Source: Imbricaverruca yamaguchii
Lineage: Eukaryota; Arthropoda; Thecostraca; Neoverrucidae
Direction of reading: 5' to 3'
Length of the DNA: 64,000 nt
NCBI GenBank assembly: GCA_034440575.1
Contig: JAOTOL010001547.1
Span: 146,001-210,000 of the forward strand
A program made the position numbers and the translations under genes. Positions 40,111 to 51,866 of this stretch are shown in pieces (position 1 is the first letter of the stretch; each line of letters begins with the position of its first letter). The notes beneath the pieces were generated by a model that worked only from the letters and a program-made list of their open reading frames with translations, was not told the DNA's origin and made no database searches.

Positions 40111-41627
40111 GGACTAATTACCGGACAGTGTTTTGCATATATCCTAATGTCTAGCGCTAGATCTTCAACGAAGGCTTTCCCTTAACGGTCTCACATGGAT
40201 ACCCTGCTCGAAGCCCGTTTTCGTCAGTGGGTCACATAGAACAGTGGGATTTTGCGGTCAAAGAACCATTTGATTTGAGCTAATACCTCTGAGTTTCCCA
40301 GTTTATCGTTCCTTTTCACAGTCAAAAGTGTTTTCCAAACGCAGACTAAATACAGCCATATTAATATCCTAGACAATGTAGGCTGGTTAAAACGCTTACT
40401 ACCATTACTCGGGAACGTTTGGTCAATGGGAGGACGGTTCGCAGGTCGGCTGCCCTGCTTATAAAAGTACTTCATGTAGTAAAGTATTTTCAGGCAAGTA
40501 TCCAACCATCACGGGTGAAGTACCGCTTGTCATGTCGGGCCCGAGTCAAGTTTACCGTGTGCACTGTTGTGCGCACAGTGCTGTCCACGTTCATCTGTCG
40601 GCTGCAGTCCCAGTGAAAGGGTGCGCCGCGTACCCCTCAGTCCCCGAGACACGGCCCGCCATTCCGCCGCGGTAAATGCTCTCCCCCTGACTATCGTGTA
40701 GACGGGGAATGCACGCTATCGGCAACGGCTCGGGAGGATCGCACTTCTGACGTCATCATATACGTCATCTCCACGGAGCGTCAACTGACTGCGGCCATTA
40801 GACGACCGTCGCAACTTGAACCAAATGCTATTTTGTATGGACGTTCGTCACAGGAACAGAGCTTCGCCACTTAACCCCCAGGGCCCTTGAGTTCTTCTGC
40901 AGTTTGGATTTTGAAACTACTCCGAACCACGGTAGATAGGTTGGCTATAAATTAAATTTTCCGCCCTGTTTGTGCAAGTGTCGCGTGTATTGGATGTACA
41001 GTGGAAGATAGAGATCGTTGGACGCACAGCTTTCAACACGCGTGCTCTCGAATCGAGCAAGTGCCATCGCTCACTGTCGTTTTGGAACGGATGGTCCTAC
41101 ATGACGTATGTTAGGATCCGACATTTGCCTATTATTCCTCACCGTTAGCCCAAGCTATACTCCAAACTTATCTACACAAAGTCATTTTCTGCTGTCCCTC
41201 CTGTCGGACAAATAGCAGGCGGATACTCCGTATGTGTGCTACTACCCTCAAACATCTATATGGAATGATGGAATTTAAAACGAGATTTAGTCATGACGCT
41301 GGCAGCAAATTACGGGGCCCTGACAGCAGACTGCATTACGTTGCGGGGCTTGAAAATGGACCACAACATATTGGTGGGGCCCTGAAAGCGGACCACGACA
41401 TGTTGGTGGGGGGGGGGAGGGCATCAACAGCGGATCACAGCACAGCTTTGACAGCGGACCACTGCACGTTGGCAAGCCACAGCACGTTGGCACCAGCCTT
41501 GAGAAATAACTACGGCATGATATAAGCGATGCTTTGATATGCATGAGCCGCCTGATGTGCAGATGAGTAGCCGGCGGGAAAGGAGAGTGGTGCTGCAGCC
41601 GAGGCCAACTGGTCACCGACAGTCAGC
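40111..41627. other. Unassigned sequence with a CRE-bearing GC island
   Basis: No gene is supported. At 40530-40810 composition turns GC-rich, and TGACGTCA lies at 40748-40755 followed by TACGTCA. Between 41300 and 41500, words like GCGGACCACGACATGTTGG recur loosely. Confidence 0.4.
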
Positions 41628-42069
41628 CTGCTAGACCGCCGACCACTCAGATCACCAGCTTGCCAGACCACCAGCCGTTCAGGCAACCGGCCACTCAGAC
41701 CACCGGCCACTCAGACCACCGGCCACTCAGACCACCAGCCACTCAGACCACCAGCCACTCAGACCACCAGCCACTCAGACCACCAGCCACTCAGACCACC
41801 AGCCACTCAGACCACCAGCCACTCAGACCACCAGCCACTCAGACCACCAGCCACTCAGACCACCAGCCACTCAGACCACCAGCCACTCAGACCACCAGCC
41901 ACTCAGACCACCAGCCACTCAGACCACCAGCCACTCAGACCACCAGCCACTCAGACCACCAGCCACTCAGACCACCAGCCACTCAGACCACCAGCCACTC
42001 AGACCACCAGCCACTCAGACCACCAGCCACTCAGACCACCAGCCACTCAGACCACCAGCCACTCAGACC
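41628..42069. repeat. Minisatellite, 16-bp unit, about 25 copies
   Basis: AGACCACCAGCCACTC is repeated almost without change from 41,730 on; the left end has diverged CCGGCCACTC units. The homogeneity suggests recent expansion. Confidence 0.97.
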
Positions 42070-43535
42070 AAAATTGCGAAGAGATTCTGACAAGCCACCC
42101 CTGCGAGATCAGAAATTCCTTGAGACACTATTCGACATCAGTCACTGTAGGTGAGCAGTGAGGTAGTGCTGCGACCGCCCCATGACCATAGGATACCATA
42201 GGACCATAGGATACACAGAGGAGTGTTTTTCTTCGGGACCAGCGTGGACCCCAGAGAACGACGATTGTGCGGATGGACGGCCAGGAGACGCTGCGACGAC
42301 AGACGATCCAGAGGCGGCAGGCGACTGAAAAAGGGACCAGCATGTCCGGCTGGTGATGTGAGTCTACCCGGAGTTCAAGCCAACATCGACACCGCTTCCT
42401 ACCCAAGTAAGGCAGGTCGTTCTTATCAAAGCACTGGCGTCAGCATGAAGATGAGTCATCCAGCTGGCTTCAGTAATGGATGTGTTACAAGTGTAGACAC
42501 GGTTGCGGACAGACTTGGTGTGGCCAACAGAGCAGCAGCTGGAATTATCAAGGGCTTCCAGATGGCTTGTGCGGGATCAGAATGCTAAGAGGTGTAGCCA
42601 AGTTCAAAGATCAAATATCAAGTCGATTTCTTCGGTCGCCCCTCATTATTTTCGTCGTCCAAGCCTACCCACATGTAGCATCAAGCAGGAAAAAGGCTTC
42701 TAACCGGAACATGCTGATGCAAAATTCCACAAAATCAAATGTTAGCTTACATTGTCGAAGTCCTCGCGCCTCGTCGCTATGACTTCAATATCCATGAAGT
42801 GGGCGTCATTCGACGTGTTGTGAGGCACTCCAACAGACCATTCAAAAATGAACTCAAGCTACAAGGGCAATGGTCGACCTCATTTCTTTAAAATTTCTTC
42901 ATTTCTTCATTTTTTTTAACTCGTAACTTCAACTGATAGAAAATTGATAATCGACCGAAAAAGAGCTTGCGTCCCACTTGAATCGCTCGAAGAATACCTG
43001 TGAAAGGAAATGTGTAATGAAACAAAATATATCCTTCACTTTGACAGAAGAGAAGATAAAACCTTTAAGATTGTTCCTCAAAGGCTGCCATGAAAGAGCA
43101 CTATGATGTCCTCCCTGTGCCAGGCGGAGACTACTTGTCATGTTTTGCTCCGCAGTCGGATTGAGCGCCCGAAGCGCTCAACCATCAGGCCGCGTCCGAG
43201 AGATTCGATACCCTTGTGAGGAAAGAAAGGCATGACTGGTGTACATAACGGTGCCATTGGAAGGTTTCATGCTGAAAGTGAAGAAGTAGTTCGCTGATTT
43301 GTTTGCCAACTGTACGGAAGCGAACTGCATCCTCGTCCTCTGTTCCTGTCACTGTATGACATGCCAGCTGGGCCGCATTCCTTCGCGGGCCCGTTCGGGA
43401 AGGGTGCTTCCGGTTCGGTGCGCAATAAGCTTCACGTGAACGGCCAGCCCATCCAGGGAGATGTTCCGAACATGTCCTCCGAGGTAGTGGCTGGGACAGC
43501 GGTGATCAGACGCTGCTCTACCAGCCGACTCACAC
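42070..43535. other. Unassigned sequence
   Basis: No gene recognised. A short direct repeat, CCATAGGATACCATAGGACC, lies at about 42187-42212. Confidence 0.4.
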
Positions 43536-43539
43536 GAAT

Positions 43540-45570
43540 GACACGGTACCAGATCACACCGTCACAGGCGACTGATACGGACACGGTACCAGATCACACC
43601 GTCACAGGCGGCTGATACGGACACGGTACCAGATCACATCGTCACAGGCGACTGATACGGACACGGTACCAGATCACACCGTCACAGGCGACTGATACGG
43701 ACACGGTACCAGATCACACCGTCACAGGCGACTGATACGGACACGGTACCAGATCACACCGTCACAGGCGACTGATACGGACACGGTACTATATCATCGC
43801 CACAGGCGACTGATACGGGCACGGTACCAGACCACACCGCCACAGGCGACTGATACGGACACGGTACCAGATCACACCGTCACAGGCGACTGATACGGAC
43901 ACGGTACCAGATCACACCGTCACAGGCGACTGATACGGACACGGTACCAGATCACACCGTCACAGGCGACTGATACGGACACGGTACCAGATCACACCGC
44001 CACAGGCGACTGATACGGACACGGTACCAGATCACATCGCCACAGGCGACTGATACGGACACGGTACCAGATCACACCGTCACAGGCGACTGATACGGAC
44101 ACGGTACCAGATCACACCGTCACAGGCGACTGATACGGACACGGTACCAGATCACATCGCCACAGGCGACTGATACGGACACGGTACCAGATCACACCGT
44201 CACAGGCGACTGATACGGACACGGTACCAGATCACATCGCCACAGGCGACTGATACGGACACGGTACCAGATCACACCGCCACAGGCAACTGATACGGAC
44301 ACGGTACCAGATCACACCGCCACAGGCGACTGATACGGACACGGTACCAGATCACACCGTCACAGGCGACTGATACGGACACGGTACCAGATCACACCGC
44401 CACAGGCGACTGATACGGACACGGTACCAGATCACATCGTCACAGGCGACTGATACGGACACGGTACCAGATCACACCGTCACAGGCGACTGATACGGAC
44501 ACGGTACCAGATCACATCGTCACAGGCGACTGATACGGACACGGTACCAGATCACACCGTCACAGGCGACTGATACGGACACGGTACCAGATCACACCGT
44601 CACAGGCGACTGATACGGACACGGTACCAGATCACATCGCCACAGGCGACTGATACGGACACGGTACCAGATCACACCGTCACAGGCGACTGATACGGAC
44701 ACGGTACCAGATCACACCGTCACAGGCGACTGATACGGACACGGTACCAGATCACATCGTCACAGGCGACTGATACGGACACGGTACCAGATCACACCGT
44801 CACAGGCGACTGATACGGACACGGTACCAGATCACATCGTCACAGGCGACTGATACGGACACGGTACCAGATCACATCGCCACAGGCGACTGATACGGAC
44901 ACGGTACCAGATCACACCGCCACAGGCGACTGATACGGACACGGTACCAGATCACATCGTCACAGGCGACTGATACGGACACGGTACCAGATCACACCGT
45001 CACAGGCGACTGATACGGACACGGTACCAGATCACACCGCCACAGGCGACTGATACGGACACGGTACCAGATCACATCGCCACAGGCGACTGATACGGAC
45101 ACGGTACCAGATCACACCGCCACAGGCAACTGATACGGACACGGTACCAGATCACACCGCCACAGTCGACTGATACGGACACGGCACTATATCTCATCGC
45201 CACAGGCGACTGATACGGGGACGGTACCAGACCACACCGCCACAGGCGACTGATACGGACACGGCACTATATCTCATCGCCACAGGCGACTGATACGGGC
45301 ATGGTACCAGACCACACCGTCACAGGCGACTGATACGGACACGGTACCAGATCACACCGCCACAGGCGACTGATACGGACACGGTACCAGATCACATCGT
45401 CACAGGCGACTGATACGGACACGATACCAGATCACATCGCCACAGGCGACTGATACGGACACGGTACCAGATCACATCGCCAGAGGCGACTGATATGGAC
45501 ACGGTACCAGATCACACCGCCACAGGCGACTGATACGGACACGGTACCAGATCACATCGCCACAGCCATA
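43540..45570. repeat. Minisatellite, 40-bp unit, about 50 copies
   Basis: The unit is built of ACACGGTACCAGATCACAC, CGTCACAGGCG and ACTGATACGG. It is nearly invariant apart from two C/T positions (CACC/CATC and CGTC/CGCC) that combine freely. Aberrant units with CACTATATCTCATCGCC-like centres appear near 43787, 45180 and 45265. Stops occur in all frames, so no long frame arises. Largest array in the window. Confidence 0.98.
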
Positions 45571-46722
45571 GTGCCAAGTTATAGCGACGACCACTGTCAT
45601 AGCACGGTCATTGGATGTCATTGAAAAATGGATGAATATATTTGATATATATCAAATAATGTCTCGATGTAAATTTAAAGAAATGATGTTGCAGGAAGTA
45701 GAAAACCATTGTTTTCTGAGATTTCCGAGACAGTCGGCAGTTGTCAAGGGATTTCGTCTTCTCTTCCTGTAGGTGGAGTCATGGATGTTTCAGAGCATTC
45801 TGTTTCCAAGAGGGGCTCTTGCTTCCCTTAGTCTCTTTCCTGGCTGTGCTGCCATATTAGCCAGTGCATTTGATATTTATCCAGTTCTCTTCAATTAATG
45901 ACTGGATGCTGAAGTATAACCTAGGATGTTATGCTTCACCAATCCTATCAGTCACTGGCACATACCAATTGAAGTTACAATTCCATGTAAGTTCATTTAT
46001 ATACATGCCACCATGCATTTGATGCCTTCGTAGAACGGTCTCGGAAAGAAAGACCATCGTCAGTCATGACAAAAAATTAACTGATAAAATTTTTAAAACA
46101 TCATTTGAAACCAAAGCCAGAATAACCAGCCATCAAACACCATTTGCTGTCACACGACGAAAAACTACATGTCATCGAGAAACAACAAAGAAGGCCAGCT
46201 CTGCTCTGGTAAGCCTAGGTGAGTTCCGCGGGTTTCAAGACATTTCCTTATCTTTTAACTTCGGAGTGATATTTGCATTGCCGTTTGCCGGTATTACCGT
46301 TGCATTAACAAAAGCGTTAATACATCTGCAAACGGAGTTGAAATACAATGCTGAAAACATGGAAAAAACAATGCATGAAAAACATGGAGCTGTTCAGTGG
46401 TGAATCTGCTGCGTCCAATTCCAATACCACGGACCGCCTCTGCCCAGTGCTAACATAGGAATAGGACGTACAAGTGCATTGCGTGATTCTCATGCAGACA
46501 GCGCATCCTGGAGATTCGAAGCGCATTCTTATGCTAAATGCGCCCGTGCATATTCCGGAGTGAGCTTGTGCAAGGGGCGGTCCTGCCAGCATCCATGCTC
46601 CGAACAAAGGTGAGTGAACGTGCCGGCGACTGTCCAGCTGCATGGCCGGGTTGGAGACCTTCAAGGGTGACTGGACATGCAGCTGGCTGTTCAGCTATAC
46701 AGTCGGGTTGGAGACCTCCGGT
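45571..46722. other. Unassigned sequence
   Basis: AT-rich to 46530, no gene supported. CTTCAAGGGTGACTGGAC occurs at 46658 and again at 46899, flanking the SINE-like element. Confidence 0.4.
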
Positions 46723-46893
46723 TATTGGTATGGGGTGGTTATTGGTTTTACGACACATCGACCCCGTTGGGTCATGCAGCGTCGCCAATCTGTCACGCCG
46801 ATTGGTCGCGGGCAAAGAGTAGCGACAGGAGAGATTCGAACTCACAACCTTTCGATTGTGAGACCGGCAGCTTACCATTAGACTACTCGATGT
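46723..46893 (-). mobile_element. Putative tRNA-derived SINE, different family
   Basis: The minus strand reads as a tRNA-like head: GAGTAGTCTAATGGTAAGC (D-arm and A box), then GTGAGTTCGAATCTC (T-arm and B box). A body with GGGGTCGATGTGTCGTAAAA and an AATAACC-type end follows. The anticodon stem does not pair well, so it is not a working tRNA gene. Boundaries are approximate, and a clear target duplication was not found because the flanks are themselves repeated. Confidence 0.6.
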
Positions 46894-47269
46894 TGTATAC
46901 CTTCAAGGGTGACTGGACGTGAGGCCGACTGTTTAACTACACGGCCGGGTTGGGGACCTTCAAATCGACAAATCATAAGACGATCAGGCTCAGTAAGAGC
47001 TAAAGGTGCCGATCTGAGTTAGCCCTACAAAGAAGAGTTACCATGTGACGGGAAAATTGACACCAACACACCACAATTGATACCATATCCTGTTCTGAAG
47101 GAATGACCTGCCCCCAACGTATCCAGTACCTTTCATTTGATATTGCATAATACACTACTCCATACCCATCCCCAATCAAAAATTGTCAAACTCCTTCATG
47201 CACGCCCGTTTCATGGGGTCTGCACAGTGCTCACCTACTAACAAAAATATCACCTCATCTACCACCACG

Positions 47270-47455
47270 GGGTCAGCTGCCGGAGCAGTACCGCCCACGT
47301 GCCGACCGCCGGAGCAGTACCGCCCACGGGCCGACCGCCGGCACGTACGCCGACGGGGGGTACCGCCCACGTGCCGACCGCCGGAGCAGTACCGCCCACG
47401 TGCCGACCGCCGGGGCAGTACCACCCACCGGCCGACTACCGGAGCAGTGCGTCAG
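47270..47455. repeat. Minisatellite, about 29-bp unit, 6 copies
   Basis: GCAGTACCGCCCACGTGCCG and ACCGCCGGAG alternate, with one unit expanded around 47345-47360. Confidence 0.9.
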
Positions 47456-47584
47456 GCGTGCGGATAGTTTATTGGTGACAGCTCCACGGGATCCAGCCAT
47501 AACCTCGAACGACAGGCGACGCTCCTACTCCGTTCGGCGATCGACGTGAGTGAAGAATGTGTCGTGTGACTTCGGCGTGCCCGC

Positions 47585-47830
47585 TTCTCGTGTTGTGTGG
47601 ATCAGGTACGATGCAGGTTCTGCTCCACTGGATGTGCACCCGCCACTTTTTTTGTGTCACAGGTACGGTGTAGATGTTGTTCCGGTGGAGGTGTGCCGCT
47701 ACCCATATTGTGCTATAGGTACGGTGAAGTTGGTTCCGGTGGTGTACCGCTACCCTTCTTGTATCACAGGTACGGTGTGGGTGCTGTTTCGGTGGAGGTG
47801 TATGCACCAGTTTCCGACAGGCTGTCCGAA
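47585..47830. repeat. Degenerate array, about 55-60-bp unit, 4 copies
   Basis: CACAGGTACGGTG-like words at about 47603, 47660, 47715 and 47768, each followed by GTTCCGGTGGAGGTGT and TACCC words. Every unit includes a donor-like AGGTACG. Confidence 0.8.
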
Positions 47831-49261
47831 GACCAAACAGCTGCCAGAGTGTATGAGTTAGCACAGACGCGCTGTGGTGTGCGTCGACCGAACGCTGGTG
47901 GTTGAAGTTGTGACTACCACCGGCGCAACTGGGTTACTTTCCGGTAGCCATTTTCTTTCGGTGGGATTCTAATCGATCCGACCAAAGAACGGGTTATATC
48001 TTGACTGTACTAAAATGAAAGGATAGGCGTGTTGAAAGATCATGGAAGTGTGGAGCTCTTGGGAAGTCAAAGATGTAATATATTAAGCTTGCATATCAGG
48101 CTTTGTTCTTGTGAAAAATGAAGTCTCCACTGGCTATTTTTACACGGAGAGTTGAAGTCTTTTATGGTTGTGGGAGACTTGTCGCGCATGCACTTCAAGG
48201 TGTTTTACTACCAATTCCATGTGCAATTTATATGTACGAAATTACTACCATTCCTGTACCTAGGAGGCAATTAGGGTTGCTATGAACATGTGCTGCGGTA
48301 TTTGCCGCGTATGTGCCACGTATGTGCCGTAGTATGTTTCGTGGTAGGTGCCACGGTAGTTGCTAGAATAAATGACCGCCTTGCATTCCCCGGTAAAAAA
48401 AAGAAGAGGCCAAACAACTTCCACTATGGGAGTTGTTTTGCATGCATTTGTGGGCCAAGTGTCCCCTCAATGTTGGCTTTGCCTCCCTCCAATAATTTCA
48501 ACTTTTAACATGGGAACCTATGGGGTGTGCTATCCAATCCATTTGGGACTGCCAATTGCCTGCATGCATTTTATGTACCCCACATCCCAATAATCTAAAG
48601 AAGCAAGCACCCCTGTCTTCAACTCATAGTACCAAGCTAGCTGTGGGTTTTGGTGCAATAAATGCGCATGATGATATGGAATACGTCCATTCGAATGACG
48701 AGCTGGCTTTCAAAAACCAACTGCGACTTGTGGATCGGCAAGCAATCGGGACAGGGCAAGCGAGCGTCCAATTTGAGAGAATAGCGGACCTGACGCTTGA
48801 TGTATAGGTGTATGGAAGTACGAGTCAGCCTGTATATAGCAACACTGCACATAACTATATCATATACCGCCAATCTCAGGCCACTACATACCAACGCCAA
48901 ATGTTGTGCAGCTTTGTACTCATATATCCGCTCTTATCTGTACCGTGTTTCCATTCGCTCATGATTAAGCAAAACGTAAGGTGTGAACCGAGGGCACAGG
49001 GCAATGTCAAATGACCTTCTGCCTGTCTGGATGCCAGATAGTTAGACATGAGGTGCACTCGCGTGAAATTGCGCACTATATCTACGGGATGTCGATAAGA
49101 GCAAAGGCGTATGCTAGCAGTATAAACAGCATTTATCGATCTGATGCATATGCGCTGATGTGTTCGTTTTTGCGCTAGGTCAACTTTGGTGGGCCATTAA
49201 CCCGATAGAATCGCTTTACCGTACTGGTCAACAGCAGTACAGGACTTTACAGGTCAACAGC
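47831..49261. other. Unassigned sequence
   Basis: No gene supported. It contains the dispersed repeat listed at 48465 and a run of GTGCCGTAGTATG-like words near 48300-48360. Confidence 0.4.
48465..48570. repeat. Dispersed repeat related to 53985-54145
   Basis: It shares CAATGTTGGCTTTGCC, ATAATTTCAACTTTTAACAT, CCTATGG(G)GTGTGC and CCAATCCATTT with the later copy, in the same order. The hairpin arms of the later copy are not preserved here. Family unknown; could be a MITE. Confidence 0.7.
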
Positions 49262-50735
49262 AACTGTCATTGCTGTGAGTGGGTGAGTTTGATCAGCGCC
49301 GGCAATGCACGCCATTACATCACCGTCTGTGAGAGGGTGAGTTTGATCAGCGCCGGCAATACACGTCATTACATCACCGTCTGTGAGAGGGTGAGTTTGA
49401 TCAGCGCCGGCAATGCACGCCATTACATCACCGTCTGTGAGAGGGTGAGTTTGATCAGCGCCGGCAATACACGTCATTACATCACCGTGTGTGAGAGGGT
49501 GAGTTTGATCAGTGCCGGCAATACACGTCATTACATCACCGTCTGTGAGAGGGTGAGTTTGATCAGCGCCGGCAATGCACGCCATTACATCACCGTCTGT
49601 GAGAGGGTGAGTCTGATCAGCGCCGGCAATGCACGTCATTACATCACCGTCTGTGAGAGGGTGAGTTTGATCAGCGCCGGGAATGCACGTCATTACATCA
49701 CCGTCTGTGAGAGGGTGAGTTTGATCAGCGCCGGCAATGCACGTCATTACATCACCGTCTGTGAGAGGGTGAGTTTGATCAGCGCCGGCAATGCACGTCA
49801 TTACATCACCGTCTGTGAGAGGGTGAGTTTGATCAGCGCCGGCAATGCACGCCATTACATCACCGTCTGTGAGAGGGTGAGTTTGATCAGCGCCGGCAAT
49901 GCACGTCATTACATCACCGTCTGTGAGAGGGTGAGTTTGATCAGCGCCGGCAATACACGTCATTACATCACCGTCTGTGAGAGGGTGAGTTTGATCAGCG
50001 TCAGCAATGCACGTCATTACATCACCGTTGTGAGAGGGTGAGTTTGATCAGCGCCGGCAATGCACGTCATTACATCACCGTCTGTGAGAGGGTGAGTTTG
50101 ATCAGTGCCGGCAATACACGTCATTACATCACCGTCTGTGAGAGGGTGAGTTTGATCAGCGCCGGCAATGCACGCCATTACATCACCGTCTGTGAGAGGG
50201 TGAGTTTGATCAGTGCCGGCAATACACGTCATTACATCACCGTCTGTGAGAGGGTGAGTTTGATCAGCGCCGGCAATGCACGTCATTACATCACCGTGTG
50301 TGAGAGGGTGAGTTTGATCAGCGCCGGCAATGCACGCCATTACATCACCGTCTGTGAGAGGGTGAGTTTGATCAGCGCCGGCAATACACGTCATTACATC
50401 ACCGTCTGTGAGAGGGTGAGTTTGATCAGTGCCGGCAATACACGTCATTACATCACCGTCTGTGAGAGGGTGAGTTTGATCAGCGCCGGCAATGCACGCC
50501 ATTACATCACCGTCTGTGAGAGGGTGAGTTTGATCAGTGCCGGCAATACACGTCATTACATCACCGTGTGTGAGAGGGTGAGTTTGATCAGCGCCGGCAA
50601 TCACGCAGCATACTCTGTGAGAGGGTGAGTTTGATCAGTGCCGGCAATACACGTCATTACATCACCGTGTGTGAGAGGGTGAGTTTGATCAGCGCCGGCA
50701 ATACACGCCATTGCATCACCGTCTGTTGGTGAGCA
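49262..50735. repeat. Minisatellite, 54-bp unit, about 27 copies
   Basis: Units carry GAGAGGGTGAGTTTGATCAG, CGCCGGCAATGCACG and TCATTACATCACCGTCTGTG. Length is a multiple of 3 and the unit lacks stops in frames of both strands, so frames of 293 and 196 codons (plus) and 256 and 195 codons (minus) result. A 1-bp loss near 50028 and a deletion near 50603 shift the frame, which argues against coding. Each unit includes AGG|GTGAGT, a near-perfect splice donor. Confidence 0.98.
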
Positions 50736-50749
50736 TCGGTGGCGCGGTG

Positions 50750-51075
50750 GCCGGCTCTGTTGTCTATACATCTCTGAAGGTCTCGTGGTGGCCAGTTGCG
50801 TTGTCTACACCTCTCCCAGGCAGGGACAGCTGCGTTGTCTACACCTCTCTGAAGGTCTCGTGGTGTCTAGCTGCGTTGTCTACACCTCTCTGAGGGTGTC
50901 GTGGTGACCGGCTGCATCTACGCGTCTCTGAGACGGTGCCGGCTGCGTTGTCTACACCTCTCTCAGACAGAGCCAGCTGCGTTGTCTACACCTCTCCAGA
51001 CAGGGCCAGCTGTCTTGTCTACACCTCTCTGAGACAGTGAGAGCGCATGCATGTGTCTACACCTCTCTGAGCCAG
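50750..51075. repeat. Degenerate array, about 40-bp unit, 7 copies
   Basis: GCTGCGTTGTCTACACCTCT with CTGAAGGTCTCGTGGTG or CAGACAGGGCCA spacers. Adjoins the 54-bp and 35-bp arrays, so three arrays follow each other. Confidence 0.88.
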
Positions 51076-51087
51076 TGAGAGCGCACA

Positions 51088-51320
51088 GGTGTCTAGATGT
51101 CTGACCTGCCTGCCGCTGCTGTCGTCTGCACATGTCTGACCTGCCTGCCGCTGCTGTCGTCTGCACATGTCTGACCTGCCTGCCGCTGCTGTCGTCTGCA
51201 CATGTCTGACCTGCCTGCCGCTGCTGTCGTCTGCACATGTCTGACCTGCCTGCCGCTGCTGTCGTCATCACATGTCTGACCTGCCTGCCGCTGCTGTCGT
51301 CTGCACATGTCTGACCTGCC
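51088..51320. repeat. Minisatellite, 35-bp unit, about 6.5 copies
   Basis: CACATGTCTGACCTGCCTGC and CGCTGCTGTCGTCTG repeat nearly unchanged; one unit has CATCA for CTGCA near 51265. Confidence 0.96.
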
Positions 51321-51337
51321 GTCGACCCGTCGACACC

Positions 51338-51353
51338 TGACGTCATTGACTCA
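51338..51353. promoter_or_regulatory. CRE and AP-1 sites side by side
   Basis: TGACGTCA (51338-51345) is followed one base later by TGACTCA (51347-51353), the CREB/ATF and the Fos/Jun consensus sites. Both are perfect. No gene is identified nearby. Confidence 0.35.
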
Positions 51354-51814
51354 ACAAGTAGTGGACGTGCGGAAGTCCAGCCACAGTCAGTGTTGATTGC
51401 TGCTTGGTATTCCACCCCGCTGCTCCAATGGTGTGCTCACGTTTACCGACACATGTTGCGAACTGCACTCCGTATGAGTCAGCCTCGTCTGCTTCTACCC
51501 ATCCGGATACACAGCGGCGCTCTTTCTGAGCACAGTCGGGTTATCTGATCGTCGTGATTTGTGCTGTGGTGGCTGGCGTGAGTGGCAGTAATAACCCATA
51601 CCGCTCAAGGCCTTTCGATCGAATCTGGCGGATGCTGCAAGAGGTAAGCGATGTTGATAGTATGCCACCAACAGCGGCCAATGCAGCCGTACATTAACAG
51701 GCGCGCCATTTGTGGCATTGTTCCTTCAGTCGAACCGTCTATGGAAAGATAAGCTGTGTGATCAACCATGCTTCGCACAGCTCATTTTGAGCACTGCGAG
51801 GACACCGTAGTAGG

Positions 51815-51866
<52 letters not shown>

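Noticed and set aside
41660..42154. 164-codon frame of HQPLRPPATQTTSHSD repeats
   Set aside because: By-product of the 16-bp array (48 bp per three units).
43540..45570. CRISPR-like regular array
   Set aside because: The units are contiguous 40-bp tandem repeats without unique spacers, in a eukaryotic context.
46795..46893. Functional tRNA gene
   Set aside because: A and B box-like arms are present, but the anticodon stem has several mismatches and the 3' side continues into a SINE-like body.
49160..50628. Long repetitive frames on both strands that look like an 18-residue repeat protein
   Set aside because: They come from a 54-bp minisatellite whose length is a multiple of three; frame-breaking indels within the array and equal openness of the other strand argue against a gene.
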